DNA of 7,653 bases from assembly GCA_025774405.1 (NCBI GenBank), contig JALGWB010000094.1:1-7653 (forward strand), read 5' to 3'. The notes under the pieces are model-generated. The model was not told the DNA's origin. It was given only the letters and a program-made list of their open reading frames with translations, and did not search any database. This document shows, in pieces, positions 1-6,158 of this stretch. This DNA is from a bacterium (GTDB lineage: Bacteria > Arandabacterota > Arandabacteria > Arandabacterales > Arandabacteraceae). The translations under genes were made by a program, and so were the position numbers. Numbering within the stretch: position 1 is the stretch's first letter; each line of letters opens with the position of its first letter.

Positions 1-1
1 A

Positions 2-1033
2 TGCAAGGTCGAAAGCAAGGCATTCGGACAGATCGATTTCTCGACCACCCGCAAGGAAGTCTATCCAAAACCAGGAGCACTTCCCGAGACGGAACCGGCG
101 GATATAGAATGTGATCTTGGCCGCAGGGATTTTACCATCAACGCTATGGCTGTAGCACTAAGTCCGCGGGACTATGGCGAATTGATTGACCCCTATGGAG
201 GCTACGAGGACACCGCAGGACACGTTTTGCGGGTGCTTCATGAGAAGAGCTTCTCTGATGATCCGACGAGAATCTTGAGGGGAGTACGATTTGCTGCGAG
301 GTATGGCTTTCACTTTGAGCGCCGAACTGCAGCATGTCTCAGAAAATGTCTGGAGGAGGGATGCTTAGACACCATTTCCGGTGAAAGGCTCTACCATGAG
401 ATTAAGCTCATCTGTGGCGAGCCAAGTGCGGCCAGGGGGTTGACAATTCTAAGGAGGCTTGGAGTGCTGGAAAGGGCCTTTGGTGGACGTAGATCCTGGC
501 GAACGTTTAACCCCTATCTGAGAAAAGTGTCGGTGGCCCTGGCAAGTTTGCGGTCCAATGTCGATGAGGCCGAGCTCGATGAATGGCTGGTATGGCTTGG
601 AGCGTTTGTAATCGATTCGGGGCCCGGTTGGGTTCGGGTTATTGAGCGGCTCAGACCTCCTGCCAGGGCAACTAATCTCCTGGGATGGCTGGCCACCGAT
701 CTTAGGCCCACTCTGCGGGCTCTGAGGCGTGCCCAATCTGATGCCTATAAGATTACCAGGTGCCTCCGCAAGGTATCCCTTGAAGCGCTGGTTCACCTCT
801 ACGCGATTTCAGGCCGAGCCCAGCGGAGATCCATAATTCAATACATATCAAACTGGCGTCACGTTAAGCCTTCGCTCAGCGGAAGTGATATCGTAAGAAT
901 GGGGGTATCACAGGGCCCTGATGTTGGCAGATTGCTTGAGAAAATCACCAGACTAAGGCTGCTTGGCAGGATTAACAGTCGTGAGGGAGAAGTCGAAGTT
1001 GTCAGAGGTTTTCTGAGGAGGCTGAGGGTCTAG
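2..1033 (+). CDS. tRNA nucleotidyltransferase / poly(A) polymerase family protein, 5'-truncated by the window edge
   Basis: Class II nucleotidyltransferase that adds C and/or A to tRNA 3' ends. The frame is open from base 2 to the TAG at 1031-1033 (343 codons visible). The true start and the catalytic GG.VRD...DxD motif lie upstream. Seen in window numbering: IDFSTTR (11-17), PGALP (24-28), RRDFTINAMAV (41-51, the motif B signature), then DDPTRILRGVRFAARYGF (86-103), the motif D region with D-D-x-x-R where many members have E-D-x-x-R. An RNA-binding neck follows (about 104-160, with GERLYHEIKLI). Near the C-terminus is an L-S-G-x-D-x-x-x-M-G...GPDVGRLL segment. That ending, and the VLHEKSFxDDPTR wording, resemble the long bacterial members that carry DHH and CBS domains before the transferase. 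Those domains would be outside the window, so this is inference. In Aquifex and Geobacter, C-adding and A-adding activities are split between paralogues, so specificity (CCA, A only, or poly(A)) cannot be set here. The first internal ATG (146) is not the start, because conserved sequence precedes it. Confidence 0.93.
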   Translation, partial: CKVESKAFGQIDFSTTRKEVYPKPGALPETEPADIECDLGRRDFTINAMAVALSPRDYGELIDPYGGYEDTAGHVLRVLHEKSFSDDPTRILRGVRFAARYGFHFERRTAACLRKCLEEGCLDTISGERLYHEIKLICGEPSAARGLTILRRLGVLERAFGGRRSWRTFNPYLRKVSVALASLRSNVDEAELDEWLVWLGAFVIDSGPGWVRVIERLRPPARATNLLGWLATDLRPTLRALRRAQSDAYKITRCLRKVSLEALVHLYAISGRAQRRSIIQYISNWRHVKPSLSGSDIVRMGVSQGPDVGRLLEKITRLRLLGRINSREGEVEVVRGFLRRLRV

Positions 1034-1073
1034 ATCTCGTTCGAAGGAACTGATGGCTTTTGCCTTGCAGCCC

Positions 1074-1102
1074 TTGACAGTGAGATGAGTGAGTGATATA
1101 TT
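1074..1102 (+). promoter_or_regulatory. Predicted sigma70-type promoter for the downstream operon
   Basis: A perfect TTGACA (1074-1079) is followed after exactly 17 bases by TATATT (1097-1102), which matches TATAAT at five of six positions. It lies in the longest non-coding gap of the window, just after the nucleotidyltransferase gene ends. Transcription would be expected to begin near 1108-1110, leaving a leader of about 40 bases before the M50 gene. This would make the M50-to-rpsA run a transcript separable from the upstream gene. The match is seen directly; activity is inferred. Confidence 0.7.
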
Positions 1103-1116
1103 GCCTGAAAATCCAG

Positions 1117-1131
1117 GCCCATCTGTTGGGC
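1117..1131 (+). other. Small leader hairpin abutting the M50 Shine-Dalgarno sequence
   Basis: GCCCA (1117-1121), a 5-base loop and TGGGC (1127-1131) form a perfect 5-bp G/C-rich stem. Its last base directly adjoins the AAGGAGG at 1132-1138. No T-run follows, so it is not an intrinsic terminator. It could influence ribosome access to the leader, or be chance. No named RNA family is recognised. Confidence 0.3.
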
Positions 1132-1138
1132 AAGGAGG
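1132..1138 (+). promoter_or_regulatory. Strong Shine-Dalgarno sequence that decides the M50 start
   Basis: AAGGAGG, seven bases complementary to the 16S rRNA tail, in the 114-base gap. With normal spacing it points to the in-frame codon at 1148 (ATA, nine bases away). The first in-frame ATG/GTG/TTG is the TTG at 1181, 42 bases away. Confidence 0.7.
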
Positions 1139-1147
1139 CTGTATTCG

Positions 1148-1768
1148 ATAGAAGGAATAGTTGCAGGATTATTCGCCATATTGCTGGGGCTGACCGTCCA
1201 TGAATGGGCGCATGCATGGGTTGCCCGACTCCAGGGTGATTTCACTGCTGAGGACAGGGGTAGGCTAAGCCTCAATCCTATTCGCCACATTGATATATTC
1301 GGGACAATTCTTGTTCCGATCCTGCTATTGGTTTCAACCCGTGGCAGGGTGGGTTTTGGATGGGCGAGACCCGTCCCGGTCAACCCTTACAATTTCAAAA
1401 GTCCCAGACGGGGTGTATTGTGGGTTTCGCTGGCCGGCCCCTTGTCAAATATCTGTCTGGCCACCGCTTGCGGCTTGATTATCCGCATTGCTGGACTCAG
1501 TGTTTCGCAACCGCTTGGCTTCATCCTCGCATCTTTAACAATCATTAATCTCTACTTGGCGTTTTTCAATTTGATACCAGTGCCACCCCTTGATGGTTCA
1601 GGGGTGGTTACTTCGCTTCTGCCCATCCACCTTGCTGAGAGATATGAGCACCTTGGGCGTTATGGCCTGCTGGTTCTTGTTGCACTGATCTTCATTGGTT
1701 TGGTGAATGTGCTAGCAGGGGTGCCTGCTAGAGCTCTTTATGCAATTCTTACCGGGATACGATATTGA
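1148..1768 (+). CDS. Site-2-protease-family membrane metallopeptidase (peptidase M50), probable non-canonical start
   Basis: Short M50 protein of about 206 residues, in the size range of the minimal YwhC/Rv-type S2P homologues. Numbered from 1148: the zinc site HEWAH (18-22, HExxH) lies in a first hydrophobic segment (EGIVAGLFAILLGLTV); then RLSLNP (39-44), the GWARPVPVNP block (71-80), SLAGPLSN (94-101), and the third zinc ligand in N-L-I-P-V-P-P-L-D-G (141-150, Asp149). Hydrophobic segments surround all of these, so it should be a polytopic membrane protein. No PDZ or CBS domain is present, and the substrate is unknown. Start choice: in-frame codons run back to a TGA at 1106-1108 with no ATG, GTG or TTG before TTG 1181. 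Starting at 1181 leaves six residues before the HExxH and removes most of the first membrane segment, with no well-placed ribosome site. The AAGGAGG at 1132-1138 is nine bases from ATA 1148, which keeps the segment. A strict caller would report 1181-1768 (195 aa). The gene ends nine bases before trpS. Confidence 0.88.
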   Translation: MEGIVAGLFAILLGLTVHEWAHAWVARLQGDFTAEDRGRLSLNPIRHIDIFGTILVPILLLVSTRGRVGFGWARPVPVNPYNFKSPRRGVLWVSLAGPLSNICLATACGLIIRIAGLSVSQPLGFILASLTIINLYLAFFNLIPVPPLDGSGVVTSLLPIHLAERYEHLGRYGLLVLVALIFIGLVNVLAGVPARALYAILTGIRY

Positions 1769-1777
1769 GGAGGGATT

Positions 1778-2785
1778 ATGGCAGCTAAACGTATCCTCAG
1801 TGGAATGCGTCCAACGGGTAAGCTTCACCTGGGTAACTATGTTGGTGTGCTCGCAAACTGGGTTAGGCTCCAGGATGAATATGACTGCTTTTTCGAAGTG
1901 GCTGATTGGCACGCTCTGACAACCAGGTACGAGAACACCACAGCCCTTGCGCAGGATGTTGTGGATGTTGTCATTGACTGGCTGGCAGCGGGAATTGACC
2001 CTGAACGGAGTGTGATCTTTGTCCAGTCGGATGTCAGGGAGCATGCTGAGCTCCACCTGCTGCTTTCAATGCTGGTGACTGCCGCACGCCTTGAGCGCAA
2101 TCCTACCCTCAAGGAACAGGTAAGGGATCTCCACCTTGGTGAGAATGTCACATATGGGCACCTGGGCTATCCTGTCCTGCAGGCAGCTGATATCCTCATT
2201 TATCGAGCTGACGCCGTGCCTGTTGGTGAGGACCAGCTACCTCATCTTGAAATAACACGTGAGATCGCCAGAAGATTCAACTCGCTCTATAGCGAGGTGT
2301 TTCCGATTCCCGAACCGCTGCTTACCAGATTTGCTCGATTGCCAGGGCTCGATGGTAAGCGGATGAGTAAATCAGTCGGAAACGCGGTTCTGATGTCAGA
2401 CTCGCCTGAACAGATAAGGCAGAAGATAATGACAGCAATCACAGACCCCCAGAAAATCCGCATGGGTGATCCAGGTCATCCGGAGATATGCAACGTCTTT
2501 GCATACCACAGAAAATTCAATGAACAAGAGTTGGCTCAGATCCAGAACGACTGTGAGTCAGGTAAACTCGGATGTGTTAGCTGCAAGCAGAGATGTGCTG
2601 CAGCGATTGCCTCATATCTAGCTCCCATCAGGGAGCAGCGAGCCGAGCTCGAGCAAGATCCAAGGCGGATATCGGAGATTCTTGATGACGGGGCCAACCG
2701 AGCCAGGCAGGCAGCTCAGGCAACCATGGAGATCGTGCGGCAGGCTATGAGGCTCAAGAGGAAAAATCATGGAATATCAGGTTAA
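1778..2785 (+). CDS. trpS: Tryptophanyl-tRNA synthetase
   Basis: Cytoplasmic class I aminoacyl-tRNA synthetase that activates tryptophan with ATP and charges tRNA-Trp. It has 335 residues, the usual bacterial length. Class I signatures are present: TGKLHLGNY (13-21, the HIGH equivalent HLGN at 17-20) and KRMSKS (194-199, the KMSKS loop). The tryptophan-pocket segment QAADILIYRADAVPVGEDQLPH (135-156) contains Asp138, equivalent to the indole-contacting Asp132 of the Geobacillus enzyme. Four cysteines in the C-terminal, anticodon-side half are arranged C238-x20-C259-x6-C266-x2-C269, close to the C-x22-C-x6-C-x2-C set that holds a [4Fe-4S] cluster in Thermotoga maritima TrpRS; C273 is a fifth. 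The ATG is preceded by GAGGAGG (1767-1773), which overlaps the M50 stop codon. The 3' end overlaps scpA by 17 bases. No T-box leader is seen upstream of it or in the operon leader. Confidence 0.98.
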   Translation: MAAKRILSGMRPTGKLHLGNYVGVLANWVRLQDEYDCFFEVADWHALTTRYENTTALAQDVVDVVIDWLAAGIDPERSVIFVQSDVREHAELHLLLSMLVTAARLERNPTLKEQVRDLHLGENVTYGHLGYPVLQAADILIYRADAVPVGEDQLPHLEITREIARRFNSLYSEVFPIPEPLLTRFARLPGLDGKRMSKSVGNAVLMSDSPEQIRQKIMTAITDPQKIRMGDPGHPEICNVFAYHRKFNEQELAQIQNDCESGKLGCVSCKQRCAAAIASYLAPIREQRAELEQDPRRISEILDDGANRARQAAQATMEIVRQAMRLKRKNHGISG

Positions 2786-3467
2786 GCTCGAAAAGTTTGA
2801 AGGGCCGCTTGATTTGCTGCTCTATCTCATAAAGAAGCAGGAGATCAACATCTATGACATTCCAATTGCCAAGATCACCGAGCAGTATCTCGAGTATCTC
2901 AAGTTGATGCAATTCCTTAACCTTGAGCTTGCTGGCGAGTTCCTTCTCATGGCTGCAAGCCTAATGAGAATAAAGGCACGAATGCTGTTGCCAAGACAAG
3001 AGGAGGGGGATGAGGAGGTTGTGGACCCAAGGAGCCAGCTTGTTCAACAGCTGCTGGAGTATCAGAAATTCAAATCTGCGGCATCCAAGCTCGAGGCAAT
3101 GGAGTTCCAGCGAAGGATGCTCTTCTCGAGGCCCGAGACCGATGGTAAGCAGGAAGTCGATGAATACTCATACAATCTTTTCGATCTGGTGACTGCCTTC
3201 AAAGCGGTTTTGGAGCGAAATCGCGTGAAGTATCTTGAAGTTGAGGTGGAAGAAAGTTCCATAGAGGAGAAGATTGAGCTTTTGAAGGAAAAGATAAGGT
3301 CTTCGAAAAGGATTGCTTTTGACGATCTTTTCAAGGGAAAGCAAAGCCTGGTAGACTTGATAGTGACTTTTCTTGCGCTGCTCGAAGTGCTAAGGTTGCG
3401 AATTGCAACAGTCAGGCAGACCAAGCCGTTCGGTAGAATCTGGATAAAGGCGAGCGAAGGGAACTGA
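2769..3467 (+). CDS. scpA: Segregation and condensation protein A (kleisin subunit of SMC-ScpAB)
   Basis: ScpA is the kleisin that bridges the SMC dimer and recruits ScpB, forming the bacterial condensin that organises and segregates the chromosome. The 232-residue length is typical. The N-terminal SMC-neck binding region carries F-E-G-P-L-D-L-L-L-Y-L-I-K-K-Q-E (10-25), then NIYDIPIAKITEQYL (27-41) and AGEFLLMAASLMRIKARMLLP (55-75). DPRSQLVQQLLEYQKFKSAA (86-105) lies in the ScpB-binding middle part. The C-terminal winged helix includes F-L-A-L-L-E-V-L-R-L (201-210). The start ATG lies inside the end of trpS (17-base overlap), with AAGAGG at 2756-2761 seven bases upstream, consistent with coupled translation. 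It ends one base before scpB. Confidence 0.97.
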   Translation: MEYQVKLEKFEGPLDLLLYLIKKQEINIYDIPIAKITEQYLEYLKLMQFLNLELAGEFLLMAASLMRIKARMLLPRQEEGDEEVVDPRSQLVQQLLEYQKFKSAASKLEAMEFQRRMLFSRPETDGKQEVDEYSYNLFDLVTAFKAVLERNRVKYLEVEVEESSIEEKIELLKEKIRSSKRIAFDDLFKGKQSLVDLIVTFLALLEVLRLRIATVRQTKPFGRIWIKASEGN

Positions 3468-3468
3468 T

Positions 3469-4122
3469 GTGGAAGAACTTGAAAGAATTATTGAGGCATT
3501 GCTTTTTGCTTCACCTGAACCATTGACGATTGCGAAGATCAGGTCGATTGTTCCCGGTCTTGAGAAGCAACAGGTGATCGAAGCAATGGATTCGCTGAGG
3601 CAGGAGTACGAAAGTGACTCGAGGTCATTTCAGATCGTTGAGATAGGTGGAGGGTTTCAATTGACCACCAAACCCGATTATGCGATCTGGGTGGGAAAGC
3701 TTTTCGAGGAAAGGTCACGCCAGAGGCTCTCGAGGGCCGCTCTTGAAACCCTCGCGATCATAGCATACAAGCAGCCAGTATTGCGATCGACCATTGAGAG
3801 TATCAGAGGGGTTAACGTCGATGGTGTGCTGCGGACACTGATGGAACGAGATCTGGTAAGGATTGTTGGCAGAGGCGAGGGTCCGGGCAGACCTTTGCTT
3901 TTTGGAACAACTCGGCGGTTTCTCATTCGTTTTGGGCTCAGTCGCCTTAGCGACTTGCCAAAGATGGAAGAGATTGAAGAGCTCACAAGTGGTGATCAGC
4001 CGCAGTCGGTAGGTCAGCCCGGAGAACTGAATCAGTCGGACGGATTCGAGCTGACCTCCACTGAGAAGACCTGCGACGGAGCGCTTGGAAGCATCTCCGA
4101 TTCAGATGCCAGCCAGAATTAG
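3469..4122 (+). CDS. scpB: Segregation and condensation protein B
   Basis: ScpB forms a dimer of tandem winged helices that binds the middle of ScpA and regulates the SMC complex. Seen: I-E-A-L-L-F-A-S-P-E-P-L (8-19), GGGFQLTTKPDY (60-71), LSRAALETLAIIAYKQPV (87-104), SIRGVNVDGVLRTLMERDLV (111-130) and GRGEGPGRPLLFGTT (134-148), all in family order. The core ends around residue 171. A 46-residue tail rich in Ser, Gln, Asp and Glu follows and looks disordered. The start is GTG, one base after the scpA stop, with AAGGGA at 3457-3462 six bases upstream. The overlapping ATG at 3467 is out of frame. The 3' end overlaps the pseudouridine synthase gene by 17 bases. Confidence 0.97.
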   Translation: MEELERIIEALLFASPEPLTIAKIRSIVPGLEKQQVIEAMDSLRQEYESDSRSFQIVEIGGGFQLTTKPDYAIWVGKLFEERSRQRLSRAALETLAIIAYKQPVLRSTIESIRGVNVDGVLRTLMERDLVRIVGRGEGPGRPLLFGTTRRFLIRFGLSRLSDLPKMEEIEELTSGDQPQSVGQPGELNQSDGFELTSTEKTCDGALGSISDSDASQN

Positions 4123-4858
4123 GCTCAACAAGTTCCTGCGAGATTGTAGACTCGGCTCACGAAGAAAATGTGAGCACATCGTCGAACAAGGACTCGTGGA
4201 GATAAATGGTGAGATTGTGACTCAGATAGCAACCCTTGTCGATCCTGAGAAGGATGTTGTTAAGGTAAGTGGAAGAATCGTCAAACCCCAGAGTACGAAG
4301 ATCTACATAGCGGCATACAAGCCGAGGGGGGTTGTTGTGACTCTGGCTGATCCGCACGCAAGATTGACAGTCCTCGATGCACTTGAAGGTGTACCTGAAG
4401 GTGTGTTTCCTGTTGGAAGACTTGACAAGGAAAGTGAGGGGCTCATTCTTCTAACCAATGACGGTAAGCTGAGTCATAGATTGACTCACCCGAGATATGC
4501 GATTGAGAGAGTATACCTGGTTGAAGTTGATGGCGGTCTGGATCGTGACCTATTGGAAAAGCTTACTGGTGGCATTGTGATCCAATCGGGTCTGGCAAGA
4601 GCCAAGAATGCCAAAATAATCAGCGACGCACGTGACCAAGGCTTGCTCAAAATCACCCTGACCGAGGGGAAGAAGCGGGAGATTCGCGAAATGCTCGAGG
4701 CATGTGGCAAGCGTGTTGTCATGCTCAAGCGCATTCGATTTGGTTCTGTTGCGGTTGGTGATCTCAGACCTGGAGAATGGAGATATCTCACCAGAGACGA
4801 GTTGAGAGGCCTGAGACGGTTGGTTGAATCTGCGTATTTGAAGAAATTGAGGGAGTAA
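4106..4858 (+). CDS. rluB: 23S rRNA pseudouridine synthase, RluB/RsuA family
   Basis: Enzyme of the RsuA/RluB/RluE/RluF family, which converts a specific rRNA uridine to pseudouridine. The gene position after scpB and the length (250 residues) fit RluB (23S U2605, E. coli numbering), but a paralogue such as RsuA cannot be excluded by eye. From ATG 4106: an N-terminal S4 RNA-binding domain (about 3-55; RLNKFLRDCRLGSRRKCE), the catalytic motif G-R-L-D-K-E-S-E-G-L (104-113, Asp107) followed by ILLTNDGKLSHRLTHPRY, and the C-terminal E-G-K-K-R-E-I-R-E-M-L-E-A-C-G-K (187-202) with LKRIRFG. The loop reads DKESEGL where family members often have Dx2TxGL. Start choice: the frame also opens at TTG 4085, but family proteins start close to the S4 domain and GGAG is only three bases from that TTG. 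ATG 4106 is preferred, although its own ribosome site is weak, suggesting coupling to scpB through the 17-base overlap. Confidence 0.93.
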   Translation: MPARIRLNKFLRDCRLGSRRKCEHIVEQGLVEINGEIVTQIATLVDPEKDVVKVSGRIVKPQSTKIYIAAYKPRGVVVTLADPHARLTVLDALEGVPEGVFPVGRLDKESEGLILLTNDGKLSHRLTHPRYAIERVYLVEVDGGLDRDLLEKLTGGIVIQSGLARAKNAKIISDARDQGLLKITLTEGKKREIREMLEACGKRVVMLKRIRFGSVAVGDLRPGEWRYLTRDELRGLRRLVESAYLKKLRE

Positions 4859-4860
4859 AG

Positions 4861-5541
4861 TTGAAGCGCCTTGTCATAACAATTGATGGTCCGGCAAGTT
4901 CCGGCAAGAGCACCACAGCTAAGCTGGTCGCCAGAAGTCTCGGCTATCTCTATCTTGATACCGGCGCTATGTATCGGGCAGTTACGTTGAAAGCTATGAG
5001 AGCAGGCATCGACCTTCGAGACACACAAGGTCTCGAGGGGATGGCTAACCAGACCGATGTGGATATAGTTCCCGATCCAGGTGGATACCGAGTGATTCTT
5101 GATGGTGAAGACGTTACGGAGAGCATCCGAAGCCGTGAGGTCACGAGGGCATCGTCGATAGTTTCAGCTGTTCCTGGAGTGCGAAGGCGAATGGTTGAGA
5201 TACAGCGGAGAGTGGGACGCAGAGGTGGTATTGTTGCAGAAGGAAGGGATATGGGGTCCGTTGTCTTTCCCGATGCTGATCTGAAAATCTACCTTGATGC
5301 TGACCTTGATACCAGAGCTTTGAGGAGAAAGCTGGAGCTCGAATCCAAGGGTGAAGACGTTGACCTTGACGAGATCAAGAGGGATATCCGCATGCGTGAC
5401 ACCTATGATTCCCGACGAAGACATAGTCCTCTAGTTATTCCAGATGGCGCCATAGTGATCGATACAACCGATCTTTCAATTGACGAGCAGGTAAATCGTG
5501 TCCTTACTCTTGTGGAGAGGATAGTGGGGGGAGATGTTTGA
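4861..5541 (+). CDS. cmk: Cytidylate kinase
   Basis: Cytosolic (d)CMP kinase: transfers phosphate from ATP to CMP or dCMP, feeding CTP/dCTP pools for nucleic acid and phospholipid synthesis. The 226 residues match the usual length. Seen: P-loop GPASSGKST (10-18), LDTGAMYRAV (the family's CMP-side LDTGAMYR block), GIVAEGRDMGSVVFPDADLK (the usual form is GRDIGTVVFPDA), and the lid/C-terminal segment RDTYDSRRRHSPLV followed by DGAIVIDTTDLSIDEQV. The start codon is TTG, two bases after the previous stop, with GAGGGAG (4849-4855) five bases upstream. The P-loop begins ten residues in, as in homologues, so this start is secure. Its TGA overlaps the plsC start codon (TTGA, 5538-5541). Confidence 0.97.
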   Translation: MKRLVITIDGPASSGKSTTAKLVARSLGYLYLDTGAMYRAVTLKAMRAGIDLRDTQGLEGMANQTDVDIVPDPGGYRVILDGEDVTESIRSREVTRASSIVSAVPGVRRRMVEIQRRVGRRGGIVAEGRDMGSVVFPDADLKIYLDADLDTRALRRKLELESKGEDVDLDEIKRDIRMRDTYDSRRRHSPLVIPDGAIVIDTTDLSIDEQVNRVLTLVERIVGGDV

Positions 5542-6158
5542 GGCTTCATTATAGGTTGTCCTGGTTGCTTTTGAACCTCCTTGCAAAAGTGCTCTTTGGC
5601 TTTCGTGTCTTTGGACGAGAGGCTATACCCAGGAATGGGCCGGTCATAATCGCATCAAACCATGTTTCATATTGTGATCCGCCAATCGTTGGCAGTGGTG
5701 TGCCAAGGGAGGTTTACTTCCTGGCTAAGGAGGAATTGTTCAAGAACCGTCTTTTCGGATGGTTGATCAGGCAGTACAACGCCATTCCACTCAGGAGATC
5801 CGTTGGTGACATCGGGGCAGTCAAGAGGGCAGTTCAACTGCTCAGGCAGGGCAAGGCAGTAATCATGTTTCCTGAGGGAACAAGGAGTCTCTCGGGCAAG
5901 TTGCTCAAGCCCAAACCAGGCGTTGGCATGATAGCAACACTTACATCGGCTCCGATTGTGCCAGCTTATGTGTATGGGACTAACCGGCTTTTCGAGGCGT
6001 TGCTCAGAAAATCAAAACTTGAAGTCAGATTCGGTAGGGCAATCCATCCTGATAGTATTGAAGGTGATCGTGATTCGAGGAAACACTACCTGGCGATAAC
6101 AAAGGAGGTGATGCGTCGAATTGCGCAACTTGCGGAAGCCAGCAGGCAAGCATCTTAA
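5538..6158 (+). CDS. plsC: 1-acyl-sn-glycerol-3-phosphate acyltransferase family protein
   Basis: Membrane-associated lysophosphatidic acid acyltransferase family: acylates the sn-2 position to make phosphatidic acid for phospholipids. It has 206 residues. A hydrophobic N-terminus (LSWLLLNLLAKVLFGF, 7-22) likely anchors it. The four acyltransferase motifs are in order: NHVSYCD (41-47, catalytic H-x4-D as His42/Asp47), NAIPLRR (81-87), FPEGTRS (111-117) and APIVPAYV (138-145). The start is TTG overlapping the cmk stop by four bases (TTGA), preceded by GGGGGGAG (5526-5533) at a spacing of four. The substrate is assigned by family; a different glycerolipid acceptor is possible. Its 3' end contains a perfect Shine-Dalgarno sequence used by ispH. 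Confidence 0.94.
   Translation: MRLHYRLSWLLLNLLAKVLFGFRVFGREAIPRNGPVIIASNHVSYCDPPIVGSGVPREVYFLAKEELFKNRLFGWLIRQYNAIPLRRSVGDIGAVKRAVQLLRQGKAVIMFPEGTRSLSGKLLKPKPGVGMIATLTSAPIVPAYVYGTNRLFEALLRKSKLEVRFGRAIHPDSIEGDRDSRKHYLAITKEVMRRIAQLAEASRQAS
6101..6112 (+). promoter_or_regulatory. Full-length Shine-Dalgarno sequence for ispH, inside plsC
   Basis: AAAGGAGGTGAT is a 12-base perfect complement of the usual bacterial 16S rRNA 3' tail. It lies in plsC codons reading K-E-V-M, and its last base is eight bases from TTG 6121. It ties ispH to that start, because the ispH frame has a TGA at 6109-6111 and TTG 6121 is the first possible start after it. Confidence 0.75.

Noticed and set aside
449..796. Minus-strand open frame within the nucleotidyltransferase gene
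   Set aside because: Fully antisense to a conserved coding region, with low-complexity composition and no family resemblance.
1034..1147. T-box or other riboswitch controlling the operon containing trpS
   Set aside because: The gap is too short, has no T-box sequence or terminator/antiterminator pair, and trpS is the second gene.
1030..1383. Minus-strand open frame covering the 1034-1147 gap
   Set aside because: It runs antisense into the conserved M50 motifs, has no recognisable product, and the gap is better explained by a + strand promoter and leader.
4085..4105. Earlier TTG start for the pseudouridine synthase
   Set aside because: It would add seven residues before the S4 domain, and the GGAG is only three bases from the TTG. 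ATG 4106 fits family N-termini better.
4486..5028. 180-codon open frame on the minus strand across the rluB-cmk junction
   Set aside because: It is antisense to two well-conserved genes, and the protein is Ser/Arg/Thr-rich without recognisable motifs: a shadow of + strand codon bias.
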